A stretch of 35,124 nt of DNA from Methylomarinum sp964474415 (GTDB taxonomy: Bacteria; Pseudomonadota; Gammaproteobacteria; Methylococcales; Methylomonadaceae): contig CAYYSO010000010.1 of assembly GCA_964474415.1 (NCBI GenBank), positions 1 through 35,124 on the forward strand. The letters run 5' to 3'. The notes under the pieces are model-generated. The model saw nothing but the letters and a program-made list of their open reading frames with translations, was not told the origin of the DNA and made no database searches. Made by a program: the position numbers and the translations under genes. Positions 24,606-31,548 of the stretch are shown here, piece after piece. Positions within the stretch are counted from its first letter, which is position 1; each line of letters begins with the position of its first letter.

Positions 24606-25136
24606 AATCAGCCTCTTTCATTAATTCGTCCAACATGGACTTTAATCATTTTTAGATAACAATTCAACTTGGAATCACCTGATTCAAAGTAATTTAGAAT
24701 CTACTCAGCATATTTAATTCCATGCGTCCCCCCCAGTCCATCCAGAAAGGCACGGGAGGATTGTTCATGGCGAGTAAAACAATCCCACCCACCCTACGCG
24801 ACTTACAGAGAGGTATTCACGCGCTCTAATAAATCGATACAGTTACTCAATTTAATAAGAAAAAATCAATTTTATTGACAACAAATTTTCTGTCCATTCA
24901 AGAATTGCCGATGAACTCTCAGGGCAATCGGGTTTAAATTAGCTTGACTTTTTAATTTACAGGGTAATCAAAAGGTTGAAATATTCAGCATGTTTAAATC
25001 TTATAATTTATTTAAATTCATACCAGCCTAAGGTATTTATTTTATTGTTTTCAGATTTTAATCCGATTACCCTGGATGAACTCTTTTGCAAAAATAAAGA
25101 CAAATGAAGAGCCAATAGCAATCAGGACTCTATATC
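24606..25136. other. Intergenic region with hairpin and inserted MITE-like element
   Basis: No gene is seen. The left part contains a perfect 8-bp stem, GGATTGTT (24758-24765) with AACAATCC (24778-24785), followed by CCACCCACCCTACGCG, which resembles fragments of dispersed intergenic repeats. TTGACA at 24875-24880 is a lone -35-like hexamer. The right part is a 155-bp element with terminal inverted repeats and target duplications, listed separately. The last 52 nt before msrP are purine-rich and hold no clear promoter. Confidence 0.5.
24910..25084. mobile_element. MITE-like 155-bp element with 10-bp target-site duplications
   Basis: The ten bases GATGAACTCT occur at 24910-24919 and again at 25075-25084. 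Directly inside them are terminal inverted repeats: CAGGGCAATCGG (24920-24931) and CCGATTACCCTG (25063-25074). Extending the comparison inward, 18 of 23 positions pair. A third copy of CAGGGTAATC lies at 24960-24969 in the left-end orientation. The 155-bp body is AT-rich and has no open frame. CAGGG ends with 8-10 bp duplications are, to my knowledge, typical of the ISAs1 family, so it may be a non-autonomous derivative. It sits 52 bp upstream of msrP. Confidence 0.8.
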
Positions 25137-26081
25137 ATGCCAATCAAGGAAAAGTCATCAATCGCCAGCAGTGAAATTACCGATCAATCTATTTTTAAAG
25201 ACCGTCGTCAGATAATTAAAGCCGCCATGGGTTTATCAGCTGCAGGTTTTCTACCTGCTAATGTTGTGGCGACAGAAAAGTCATATCGACACCTTCCCAT
25301 CGGTCCTTATTCGGCAAATCTCCCGGTTACAGACTTTGAAGATGTCAGTCAATACACCAACTACTACGAATTCTCCTCCAATAAAACAGACTCTACAGTA
25401 TTGGCTCAAGCCATGCAGATATCACCCTGGCAAGTCAAAATCGAAGGTGAAGTGGAAAAACCCGGTACCTACAACCTGGAAGATATTTTAAAAACCAACC
25501 CCTTGGAAAAAAGAATCTATCGCTTTCGTTGTGTCGAGGCATGGTCTATGGTTGTACCCTGGATAGGTTTCCCGCTGGGTGAAATGCTAAAAAAATTGCA
25601 ACCAACCTCGCGGGCAAAGTACGTTGAATTTACCACTTTGCATCAACCCGAAATCATGATTGGCCAGCGCCGTCGCTCCCTTTCCTGGCCTTACACTGAA
25701 GGTTTGCGTATTGATGAAGCCATGCACCCTTTAACACTGCTGGCGACTGGCATGTATGATGATAAACTACCGAAACAGAACGGTGCCCCTTTGCGACTGG
25801 TAGTACCCTGGAAATATGGCTTTAAAAGCATTAAGGCTATTGTAAAAATCCGGTTACTGGAATCGATGCCGGTAACTGCCTGGAATAAAAAAGCACCGGG
25901 AGAATATGGATTCTTTGCCAACGTCAATCCCGAAGTCCCCCACCCTCGCTGGAGTCAGGCTCGTGAAAGAATTCTGGGCGCCAGTATTTTTACCCCAAAA
26001 CGTAAAACTGAAAAATTCAATGGCTATGGCGATCAGGTAGCCTCACTCTACAGCGGCATGGATCTTAAAAAGTTTTTCTGA
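25137..26081 (+). CDS. msrP: MsrP, periplasmic methionine sulfoxide reductase, Mo-cofactor subunit
   Basis: MsrP repairs oxidised methionines in periplasmic proteins using a molybdopterin cofactor, with electrons from MsrQ. The 314-residue product has a twin-arginine export signal (KDRRQIIKAAMGLSAAGFLP, Arg 23-24). It has the YEFSSNK loop, the molybdenum-ligand cysteine in FRCVEAWSMVVPW (about 132), WPYTEGLRIDEAMHPL, and the C-terminal GFFANVNPEVPHPRWSQA. Length and motifs match the MsrP (YedY) family. Its stop overlaps the msrQ start by one base. The MITE-like element just upstream may have separated it from an older promoter. Confidence 0.96.
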   Translation: MPIKEKSSIASSEITDQSIFKDRRQIIKAAMGLSAAGFLPANVVATEKSYRHLPIGPYSANLPVTDFEDVSQYTNYYEFSSNKTDSTVLAQAMQISPWQVKIEGEVEKPGTYNLEDILKTNPLEKRIYRFRCVEAWSMVVPWIGFPLGEMLKKLQPTSRAKYVEFTTLHQPEIMIGQRRRSLSWPYTEGLRIDEAMHPLTLLATGMYDDKLPKQNGAPLRLVVPWKYGFKSIKAIVKIRLLESMPVTAWNKKAPGEYGFFANVNPEVPHPRWSQARERILGASIFTPKRKTEKFNGYGDQVASLYSGMDLKKFF

Positions 26082-26695
26082 TGGTACTTCACAAAAAAGC
26101 ATGGAGAACCATAAAGTTCGTGGTATTTATCATCTGTTTGCTCCCTTTTCTATTATTGTCTATAGATACCTGGCAAAATAACCTGGGTGCAAACCCAATT
26201 GAAACATTGCACTTTAGATTGGGAGACTGGGCGTTACGTTTTTTATGCCTCACTCTATTTATTACGCCTTACAAACAATTAGCCGGACAAAACTGGGTTA
26301 CCCGTTTTCGGCGGATGCTGGGACTATACACTTTTTTCTATGCTTTCATGCATTTACTGGTATTCATCATTCTGGATCTGTCCCTGTCATGGGAGGCATT
26401 TGAGGTCGAATTAAAAGAAAGCCCCTATATTCTATTGGGTATATCGACTTTTATATTAATAACGCCACTGGCAACCACATCGACTAAAAACATGCAAAAG
26501 AGGTTAGGAAAGAACTGGATTCGACTTCACCGGCTTATTTATCCAGCTGCAATCACCGCCATATTGCACTACCTCTCATTAGTTAAATCAGATCTGAATG
26601 AACCTTTAATATATGCTGATATTATATTTTTCCTACTGACTTATCGCCTTATCAGATATTTTAAAAAGCAATCAGGAATAACAAAAGCCGCTTAA
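26081..26695 (+). CDS. msrQ: MsrQ, heme b membrane subunit of the MsrPQ system
   Basis: MsrQ is an inner-membrane heme protein that passes electrons from the respiratory quinone pool, or a flavin reductase, to MsrP. The 204-residue product has about six membrane helices. Conserved features include WALRFLCLTLFITPYKQL, VTRFRRMLGLYTFFYAFMHL with a heme-ligand His, and WIRLHRLIYPAAITAILHYL with two further histidines. The ATG overlaps the msrP stop (TGATG), a strong sign of coupling. No downstream gene of the pathway follows. Confidence 0.95.
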   Translation: MVLHKKAWRTIKFVVFIICLLPFLLLSIDTWQNNLGANPIETLHFRLGDWALRFLCLTLFITPYKQLAGQNWVTRFRRMLGLYTFFYAFMHLLVFIILDLSLSWEAFEVELKESPYILLGISTFILITPLATTSTKNMQKRLGKNWIRLHRLIYPAAITAILHYLSLVKSDLNEPLIYADIIFFLLTYRLIRYFKKQSGITKAA

Positions 26696-26705
26696 AACGG
26701 CAGGC

Positions 26706-26732
26706 AAAAAAAAGCAGTTACTATGTAACTGC
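26706..26732 (-). terminator. Terminator-like hairpin reading on the minus strand, in the msrQ-regB gap
   Basis: GCAGTTAC (26714-26721) and GTAACTGC (26725-26732) form a perfect 8-bp stem with a 3-nt loop. On the minus strand the stem is followed by an eight-T run (26713-26706), the classic intrinsic terminator shape. No minus-strand gene lies upstream of it, however. It may stop antisense transcription from the regB side, or act on the plus strand only as a 3'-end stabilising hairpin of the msrPQ mRNA. Confidence 0.6.
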
Positions 26733-26821
26733 CAAACTAATTAGGAAGAATATATCGCAACTTTTAGCTGTATGACCTTAAAAGTTATTTACATAATAGC
26801 AAACAAATTGCAAATAAAAAT

Positions 26822-26836
26822 GTGACATATTGTCGC
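26822..26836 (+). promoter_or_regulatory. RegR/PrrA-box-like operator upstream of regB
   Basis: GTGACATATTGTCGC agrees with the RegR box pattern known from rhizobia (GNGRCRTTNNGNCGC) at every defined position except one. It lies 59 nt upstream of the regB start, and regA follows. This suggests that the regulator controls its own operon. The consensus is quoted from memory; binding is inferred. Confidence 0.55.
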
Positions 26837-26894
26837 AGTTCTAAATAAAATGAATATATTCCCCACGATTCAATAACCGATACAACTGATATTA

Positions 26895-28262
26895 ATGCTC
26901 TCTCAAGTTCTTCCAAAATCCGAAATTTCCATCAGAGAAAATCTGAAATGGCTGTTTATCTTAAGAAACCTGATGATGACAGCAGAAGTTCTGTTGATTT
27001 TCATATCCACTTACGGCCTTGGTATCAAGTTGCCACAGGAACAATTATGGTTGGTCATCCTTTCTATTGGCGCTGTTAATCTGTATACCTGGATGCGTTT
27101 ACAAACAGATGAACTGGTCACGGACCTGGAAATCTTTTCCCAAATCTCAATTGATGTTTTAGCCATGGCATCTTTGCTTTATCTTACCGGAGGAGCATCC
27201 AATCCGATTATCTGGGTCTTCCTGCTGCCTCTGATTATTACAGGTATTATGTTGCCGCAGGCTTATACCTGGAATATGGTAATACTAACCTCATCCATTT
27301 ATACCATATTAATCGGTTATAATATCCCTCTGCCCGCGATTGAACCCCATGTCCCCAACCCCAGATATTTGACACCGGAAATGAGTCATCAATTACACAT
27401 GATGACTGACAAAAACTACTTCAATCTACATATTTTCGGGATGTGGTTAGGTTTTGTATTTAGCGCAGGATTAGTGGCATTTTTTGTCGTCGAATTGTCC
27501 AACACCCTGAAGGAAAGAGAGCGCAATCTGGCAGAGGCGAGGGAGAATGCGCTTCGCGATGAGCGAGTAGTATCCTTGGGCACTTTAGCTGCAAGCGCCG
27601 CACATGACATGGGCACCCCGCTAGGTACCATCGCCATTCTAACCCACGAAATACAACAGGAATTTCCTGAACACAGGTATCCAGATCTACAGCATAAGCT
27701 CATGATCATGAATCAACAAATCAAACGTTGCAAAGAGGCTTTATCAGTAATGTCCGCATCCGCTGGCGAAATGCGCGCCGAATCCGGGCAAATTATGTTA
27801 TTGACCGACTATATTGATGAGGTAATCAATCAATGGCGGGCACAAAACCCTACAACCAAACTGAATTTATTTGTTTCCCCCGACAACGTCATGAAAGCTA
27901 AAATTATTGCCGACCGCACCTTGACTCATTCAATTATGAACATCCTCAACAACGCAACCCAGGCCACTACAGATTGTCAAGGTATCGAATTTCATGCCAC
28001 TTGGGACAGAGAGCAACTAAATTTAAAAATCAGGGACTTCGGCCCCGGTTTACCGCAAGAATACCTGGGGTTTATTGGTCAGCAACCGGTCACCAGCAAA
28101 AAACAGGGCCTTGGCGTCGGCCTTTTTTTAACTTACTCCACTATCAAACGCCTAGGCGGTACAATACATTTCAACAACCTGAAAACAGGCGGGGCCTGTG
28201 TCGAAATCACCCTGCCCTTATTAACAACAGAGAGTAACAATGACAACTTTGGAAACGGATAA
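26895..28262 (+). CDS. regB: RegB/PrrB-type redox-responsive sensor histidine kinase
   Basis: RegB senses the redox state of the quinone pool and respiratory flux and phosphorylates RegA. The 455-residue product has six membrane helices in the first 205 residues. It contains the quinone-site-like TGGASNPIIWVFLLP, a linker coiled coil, and the H-box LGTLAASAAHDMGTPLGTIA with His about 237. The redox cysteine of the family is present in QQIKRCKEALSVM (about 279). The ATPase motifs NILNNATQAT, RDFGPGLP and GLGVGLFLTYSTIKRLGG are intact. It overlaps regA by 23 nt. No senC/prrC gene, often found beside this pair, is present. Confidence 0.93.
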   Translation: MLSQVLPKSEISIRENLKWLFILRNLMMTAEVLLIFISTYGLGIKLPQEQLWLVILSIGAVNLYTWMRLQTDELVTDLEIFSQISIDVLAMASLLYLTGGASNPIIWVFLLPLIITGIMLPQAYTWNMVILTSSIYTILIGYNIPLPAIEPHVPNPRYLTPEMSHQLHMMTDKNYFNLHIFGMWLGFVFSAGLVAFFVVELSNTLKERERNLAEARENALRDERVVSLGTLAASAAHDMGTPLGTIAILTHEIQQEFPEHRYPDLQHKLMIMNQQIKRCKEALSVMSASAGEMRAESGQIMLLTDYIDEVINQWRAQNPTTKLNLFVSPDNVMKAKIIADRTLTHSIMNILNNATQATTDCQGIEFHATWDREQLNLKIRDFGPGLPQEYLGFIGQQPVTSKKQGLGVGLFLTYSTIKRLGGTIHFNNLKTGGACVEITLPLLTTESNNDNFGNG

Positions 28263-28788
28263 ACCGCAGTTATTAATAGTAGATGACGATGAAACCTACT
28301 GCTCAGTACTAAAACCGGCGCTTGAAAAAAGAAATTTTCAAGTCAGTGTCGCCCATGACGTTAAAAGCGGCATCATTATGGCCGAACAAACCGAGCCTGA
28401 ATACGCGGTTATCGATTTACGGATTGGTTATGATTCCGGTCTGGAAATGGTGGAAAAACTGATTTCCCTGGACAGTAACACCCAAATTGTCATACTCACC
28501 GGTTTTGCCAGTATTGCCACAGCGGTCGAAGCGATTAAACTGGGAGCCATTCATTACCTGACCAAACCCGCAAATGCCGATGAAATCGTCAATGCCCTGT
28601 ACAAAAATGAAGGCGACTCATCCGTTTCCATCAGTGAAAACCCGTTGTCGATCAAGCGCCTGGAATGGGAACATTTGCAAAAGGTTTTAATGCAGCATGA
28701 CGGCAATATTTCCGCTGCAGCACGAGCATTGAATATGCACCGCAGGACATTACAGAGAAAGCTGGATAAGCGGCCAGTAAGGGAATAA
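28240..28788 (+). CDS. regA: RegA/PrrA/ActR-type response regulator
   Basis: The 182-residue product is a DNA-binding response regulator for redox control. The receiver domain (about 8-125) has the acidic pocket VDDDET, phospho-acceptor Asp about 59 in YAVIDLRIG, and Lys in HYLTKPA. A short linker leads to a Fis-type helix-turn-helix (LMQHDGNISAAARALNMHRR, then TLQRKLDKR), nearly identical to the strongly conserved RegA/PrrA recognition region. In relatives it controls respiratory and energy-metabolism genes. It overlaps regB and is probably made from the same transcript. The usual proline-rich linker is not obvious here. Confidence 0.94.
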   Translation: MTTLETDKPQLLIVDDDETYCSVLKPALEKRNFQVSVAHDVKSGIIMAEQTEPEYAVIDLRIGYDSGLEMVEKLISLDSNTQIVILTGFASIATAVEAIKLGAIHYLTKPANADEIVNALYKNEGDSSVSISENPLSIKRLEWEHLQKVLMQHDGNISAAARALNMHRRTLQRKLDKRPVRE

Positions 28789-28798
28789 CATTTAAACC

Positions 28799-28842
28799 CA
28801 CCACAGGACACAGAGAATAAAAAATGTCAGATTTCTGTGGTG
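28799..28842. repeat. Inverted repeat between the regA and mazG 3' ends
   Basis: CACCACAG (28799-28806) pairs perfectly with CTGTGGTG (28835-28842) around a 28-nt spacer rich in CACAGAG/AAAAA. A run of A follows on the plus strand. It lies between convergent genes, so it may help end both transcripts. The CCACAGGACACAGAG phrase also resembles intergenic repeat families. It is weak as a terminator because the loop is long. Confidence 0.4.
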
Positions 28843-28865
28843 AAAAAACAGACAGGTGTAGTGGA

Positions 28866-29678
28866 TTATTTATTACGACTAGTCTTTAACCTGACTTTCG
28901 CCTCATCCCATAAAGCATCCAGCTCGGCTAACTCACAGTCACGCAAAGTCCGGCCTGTCGCTTCCACCTGCCGCTCAATATACTGAAATCGACGGGAAAA
29001 TTTTCGGGTTGCCTCTTTCAATGCAATTTCAGGATTGACTTTCAAATGACGAGCCAAATTAACGCTAACCAACAACAAATCCCCTACTTCTTCTTGAATA
29101 TGAGCCTGATCACCCGATTGCCAGGCTTCTTTCACCTCTTCCAGCTCTTCCATGACTTTAGCAAATACCGGCATGACTTCGGGCCAATCAAATCCATGAG
29201 CGGCAGCGCGATTCTGAATTTTTTCACATTGCACCAGAGCCGGCAGATTTTTTGCCACACCGTGGAGTACGCTTTCCTTGTCACCCATTTTATTTTTGAC
29301 TTTCCTTTCCAGCACTTTAGCTTCATCCCAGGCTTTCTGCCGCGCTTCATCACTGTCATACTTTACATCGGCAAATACATGAGGATGACGACGGATCAAT
29401 TTATCACCGATAGTAGCTGCGACCTGTTCAAAATCAAACAGGCCCTGCTCTTCGGCAATACGGGAATGAAACACAACCTGCAATAACAAATCGCCCAGCT
29501 CAAAACGCAAATCATCCAGGTCATTACGCTCGATAGCATCAGCGACTTCGTAAGCCTCTTCAATAGTGTAAGGAATCAGACTGTAAAAGTCCTGTTTCAA
29601 ATCCCAGTCACAACCTCGCTCAGGATCACGCAAACGCACCATGATGGCCAACAAGCGCTCAACATTACTTAGACTCAA
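28866..29678 (-). CDS. mazG: MazG, nucleoside triphosphate pyrophosphohydrolase
   Basis: MazG hydrolyses non-canonical and canonical NTPs to monophosphates and pyrophosphate, a house-cleaning role linked to ppGpp and stress in E. coli. The 270-residue product has two MazG domains. The N-terminal one carries PYTIEEAYEVADAIE and FELGDLLLQVVFHSRIAEE; the C-terminal one carries MEELEEVKEAWQ and IQEEVGDLLLVSVNLARHL. The acidic EExxE and ELGD-type metal sites are intact in both. The start overlaps the end of the kinase gene upstream by 4 nt. Length is typical. Confidence 0.95.
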   Translation of the reverse strand: MSLSNVERLLAIMVRLRDPERGCDWDLKQDFYSLIPYTIEEAYEVADAIERNDLDDLRFELGDLLLQVVFHSRIAEEQGLFDFEQVAATIGDKLIRRHPHVFADVKYDSDEARQKAWDEAKVLERKVKNKMGDKESVLHGVAKNLPALVQCEKIQNRAAAHGFDWPEVMPVFAKVMEELEEVKEAWQSGDQAHIQEEVGDLLLVSVNLARHLKVNPEIALKEATRKFSRRFQYIERQVEATGRTLRDCELAELDALWDEAKVRLKTSRNK

Positions 29679-30607
29679 AACATTGAACCAAAATTTTCTT
29701 GATACAATTCCTTAAAATCATCCATGGAGAAAAAATGATTCTGCGTACCATTATGTTCAATTTTGATAGCCCCCAGTAAAGATGCGATCCGACCCGTAGT
29801 TTCCCAGTCATGCTCATTCAGTAATCCATATAGTAATCCGGCACGATAGGCGTCACCGCATCCGGTCGGATCCATTAACGCTTTTGGCTTTGCCGATGGT
29901 ATATCAATACATTGGCCTTCCGTATAAATTTTTGATCCATTACCGCCCATAGTAATAATCAAAGCGTCCACCTTCTCTGCCATTTGTTCCAGCGTCAGTC
30001 CGGTGCGTTCCTGCATCAATTCAAACTCATAATCATTGAATGTAGCGTAGATTGCCAATTCCATAAACTGTACCAGTTCTTCGCCAGTGAACATTGGCAT
30101 ACCCTGTCCGGGATCGAAAATGAAAGGAATACCCTGCTCAGAAAACTGTTCAGCATGTACATGCATACCCTCCTTACCATCCGGGGAAACAATACCGATC
30201 CTGATTCCGATATTTTCCGGCACCGAATTTAAATGCGATGAATTCATTGCACCCGGATGAAATGCGGTAATCTGGTTATCATCTTCATCTGTAGTGATAT
30301 AAGCTTGGCCAGTATAATTATCATCCAGAATTTTAAGATATTCAGTAGAAAGACCGCATTGACTTAACCATTGCGCATAAGGTTCAAAATCATGCCCGAC
30401 TGTCGCCATTATCAAAGGGTCCTCACCCAGTAACTTCAAATTATAGGCGATATTACCGGCACATCCTCCGTATTCCCTGCGCATACTGGGCACCAGAAAT
30501 GAAACATTGAGCATGTGGACTTTTTCCGGCAGAATGTGATTTTTAAACTTATCATGAAAAACCATGATGGTGTCGTAAGCCATTGATCCACAAATCAGTG
30601 CACTCAT
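29675..30607 (-). CDS. PfkB-family sugar/nucleoside kinase (adenosine kinase-like)
   Basis: The 310-residue product is a ribokinase-fold kinase. It shows the substrate-side motif RREYGGCAGNIAYNLKLLGE (PfkB signature 1) and the catalytic signature DPTGCGDAYRAGLLYGL with the base Asp in GCGD. The usual form is GAGD, so Cys replaces Ala. The N-terminal SALICGSMAYDTIMVF resembles the adenosine-kinase-like branch often annotated as carbohydrate kinase in beta- and gammaproteobacteria. Substrate cannot be fixed from sequence; adenosine or ribose-like sugars are the best candidates. It overlaps mazG by 4 nt, which would fit a shared nucleotide-metabolism role. Confidence 0.85.
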   Translation of the reverse strand: MSALICGSMAYDTIMVFHDKFKNHILPEKVHMLNVSFLVPSMRREYGGCAGNIAYNLKLLGEDPLIMATVGHDFEPYAQWLSQCGLSTEYLKILDDNYTGQAYITTDEDDNQITAFHPGAMNSSHLNSVPENIGIRIGIVSPDGKEGMHVHAEQFSEQGIPFIFDPGQGMPMFTGEELVQFMELAIYATFNDYEFELMQERTGLTLEQMAEKVDALIITMGGNGSKIYTEGQCIDIPSAKPKALMDPTGCGDAYRAGLLYGLLNEHDWETTGRIASLLGAIKIEHNGTQNHFFSMDDFKELYQENFGSMF

Positions 30608-30627
30608 TTATATTCCCCTTTTTTCCG

Positions 30628-30987
30628 TTAAATTAAAACCATTATCCAGGTTACAGCTGACCACAGCAGCGTTAAAAAAACCGCAGCAGAGCCAATGTCT
30701 TTTGCCCGTCCGGATAATTCATGATACTCCGGTCCTATTCTATCAACTACCGATTCCACAGCGGAATTTAACAGCTCGGTAACCAACACCAATACTAAAC
30801 AACCAATCAACAATATTCTTTCAATATTATTATCCCCCAACCAAATAGCCAACGGTATTGCAAAAATACATATCAATCCTTCCTGCCTGAATGCTTCCTC
30901 ATGCTGCCAGGTTGCTTTAAACCCGGCCAGAGAAAAGAAAAAAGCATTGAAAATTCTCGTCAACCCTTTCGCGTTTTGTTTTGCCAT
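30628..30987 (-). CDS. dgkA: DgkA, diacylglycerol kinase
   Basis: DgkA is a small inner-membrane trimeric kinase that phosphorylates diacylglycerol left over from membrane-derived glycan synthesis. The 119-residue product has an N-terminal amphipathic helix and three membrane helices. Family residues are visible in GFKATWQHEEAFRQE, LLNSAVESVVDRIG (the ATP and metal site E-x(6)-N-type motif) and HELSGRAKDIGSAAVFL. Length matches E. coli DgkA. It lies 20 nt upstream of the PfkB kinase gene and 39 nt downstream of gcvH on the same strand. Confidence 0.95.
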   Translation of the reverse strand: MAKQNAKGLTRIFNAFFFSLAGFKATWQHEEAFRQEGLICIFAIPLAIWLGDNNIERILLIGCLVLVLVTELLNSAVESVVDRIGPEYHELSGRAKDIGSAAVFLTLLWSAVTWIMVLI

Positions 30988-31026
30988 TTGCCTTGTAATC
31001 CTTCCTTCACATAAAATAACTACCGA

Positions 31027-31410
31027 TTATTCATCAATCATCTGGCTGTAAGCAGCGGCATCCATTAACTGATCCAATTCAGTCCGGGCACTCATTTTAA
31101 TTGCAAATAACCAGGTTCCAAAAGCATCATTGTTGACCTGTTCAGGTTCATCCTCCAGAGTGTCATTAATTTCGATGACTACCCCGCTAACCGGACTAAA
31201 CAGATCAGAAGCAGTTTTGACTGACTCAACCACCGCACATTGTTCGCCTTGCTGTAATTCCCGACCGACCTCAGGCAATTCAATAAAAACCAGGTCGCCC
31301 AGTTCAGATTGGGCAAAATCTGTTATCCCGACACGCACCACATTATCATTTTCCAGTTTTGCCCATTCATGGGTTTTTGCATATTTCAAATTTTCCGGCA
31401 TATCACTCAT
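31027..31410 (-). CDS. gcvH: GcvH, glycine cleavage system H protein
   Basis: GcvH is a lipoyl carrier protein that shuttles the aminomethyl group between the P, T and L proteins of the glycine cleavage system and can also serve as a lipoate relay. The 127-residue product has the start YAKTHEWAKLENDNVVRVGI, GDLVFIELPEVG, and the lipoylation site AVVESVKTASDLFSP with the modified Lys about 65. Length is standard. The genes for the P and T proteins are not in the window, and no glycine riboswitch is seen upstream. It is the first gene of a minus-strand group with dgkA, the PfkB kinase and mazG. Confidence 0.96.
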   Translation of the reverse strand: MSDMPENLKYAKTHEWAKLENDNVVRVGITDFAQSELGDLVFIELPEVGRELQQGEQCAVVESVKTASDLFSPVSGVVIEINDTLEDEPEQVNNDAFGTWLFAIKMSARTELDQLMDAAAYSQMIDE

Positions 31411-31487
31411 TTTTCTCTCTCAATTGTCAAGCGGGATAAAATATCTGTAGAAGGATAGCGTGCTATTTTGCAAACACAACAAAAATT

Positions 31488-31516
31488 TTAAATTCCGAAT
31501 GCGCAAAACGTATAAT
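31488..31516 (+). promoter_or_regulatory. Possible promoter of the RND adaptor gene
   Basis: A perfect TATAAT (31511-31516) has a weak -35-like TTAAAT (31488-31493) 17 nt upstream and lies 32 nt before the ATG at 31549. The call rests on the hexamers and spacing only. Confidence 0.4.
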
Positions 31517-31548
31517 TCAAAGTACACACACAAAGTTTTCCTTTTTTG

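Noticed and set aside
24960..25074. Shorter MITE using the inner CAGGGTAATC as its left end
   Set aside because: No target duplication matches at that boundary, whereas the outer ends are flanked by a perfect 10-bp duplication.
31411..31548. Glycine riboswitch upstream of gcvH
   Set aside because: The 138-nt region is too short and lacks the conserved tandem aptamer core.
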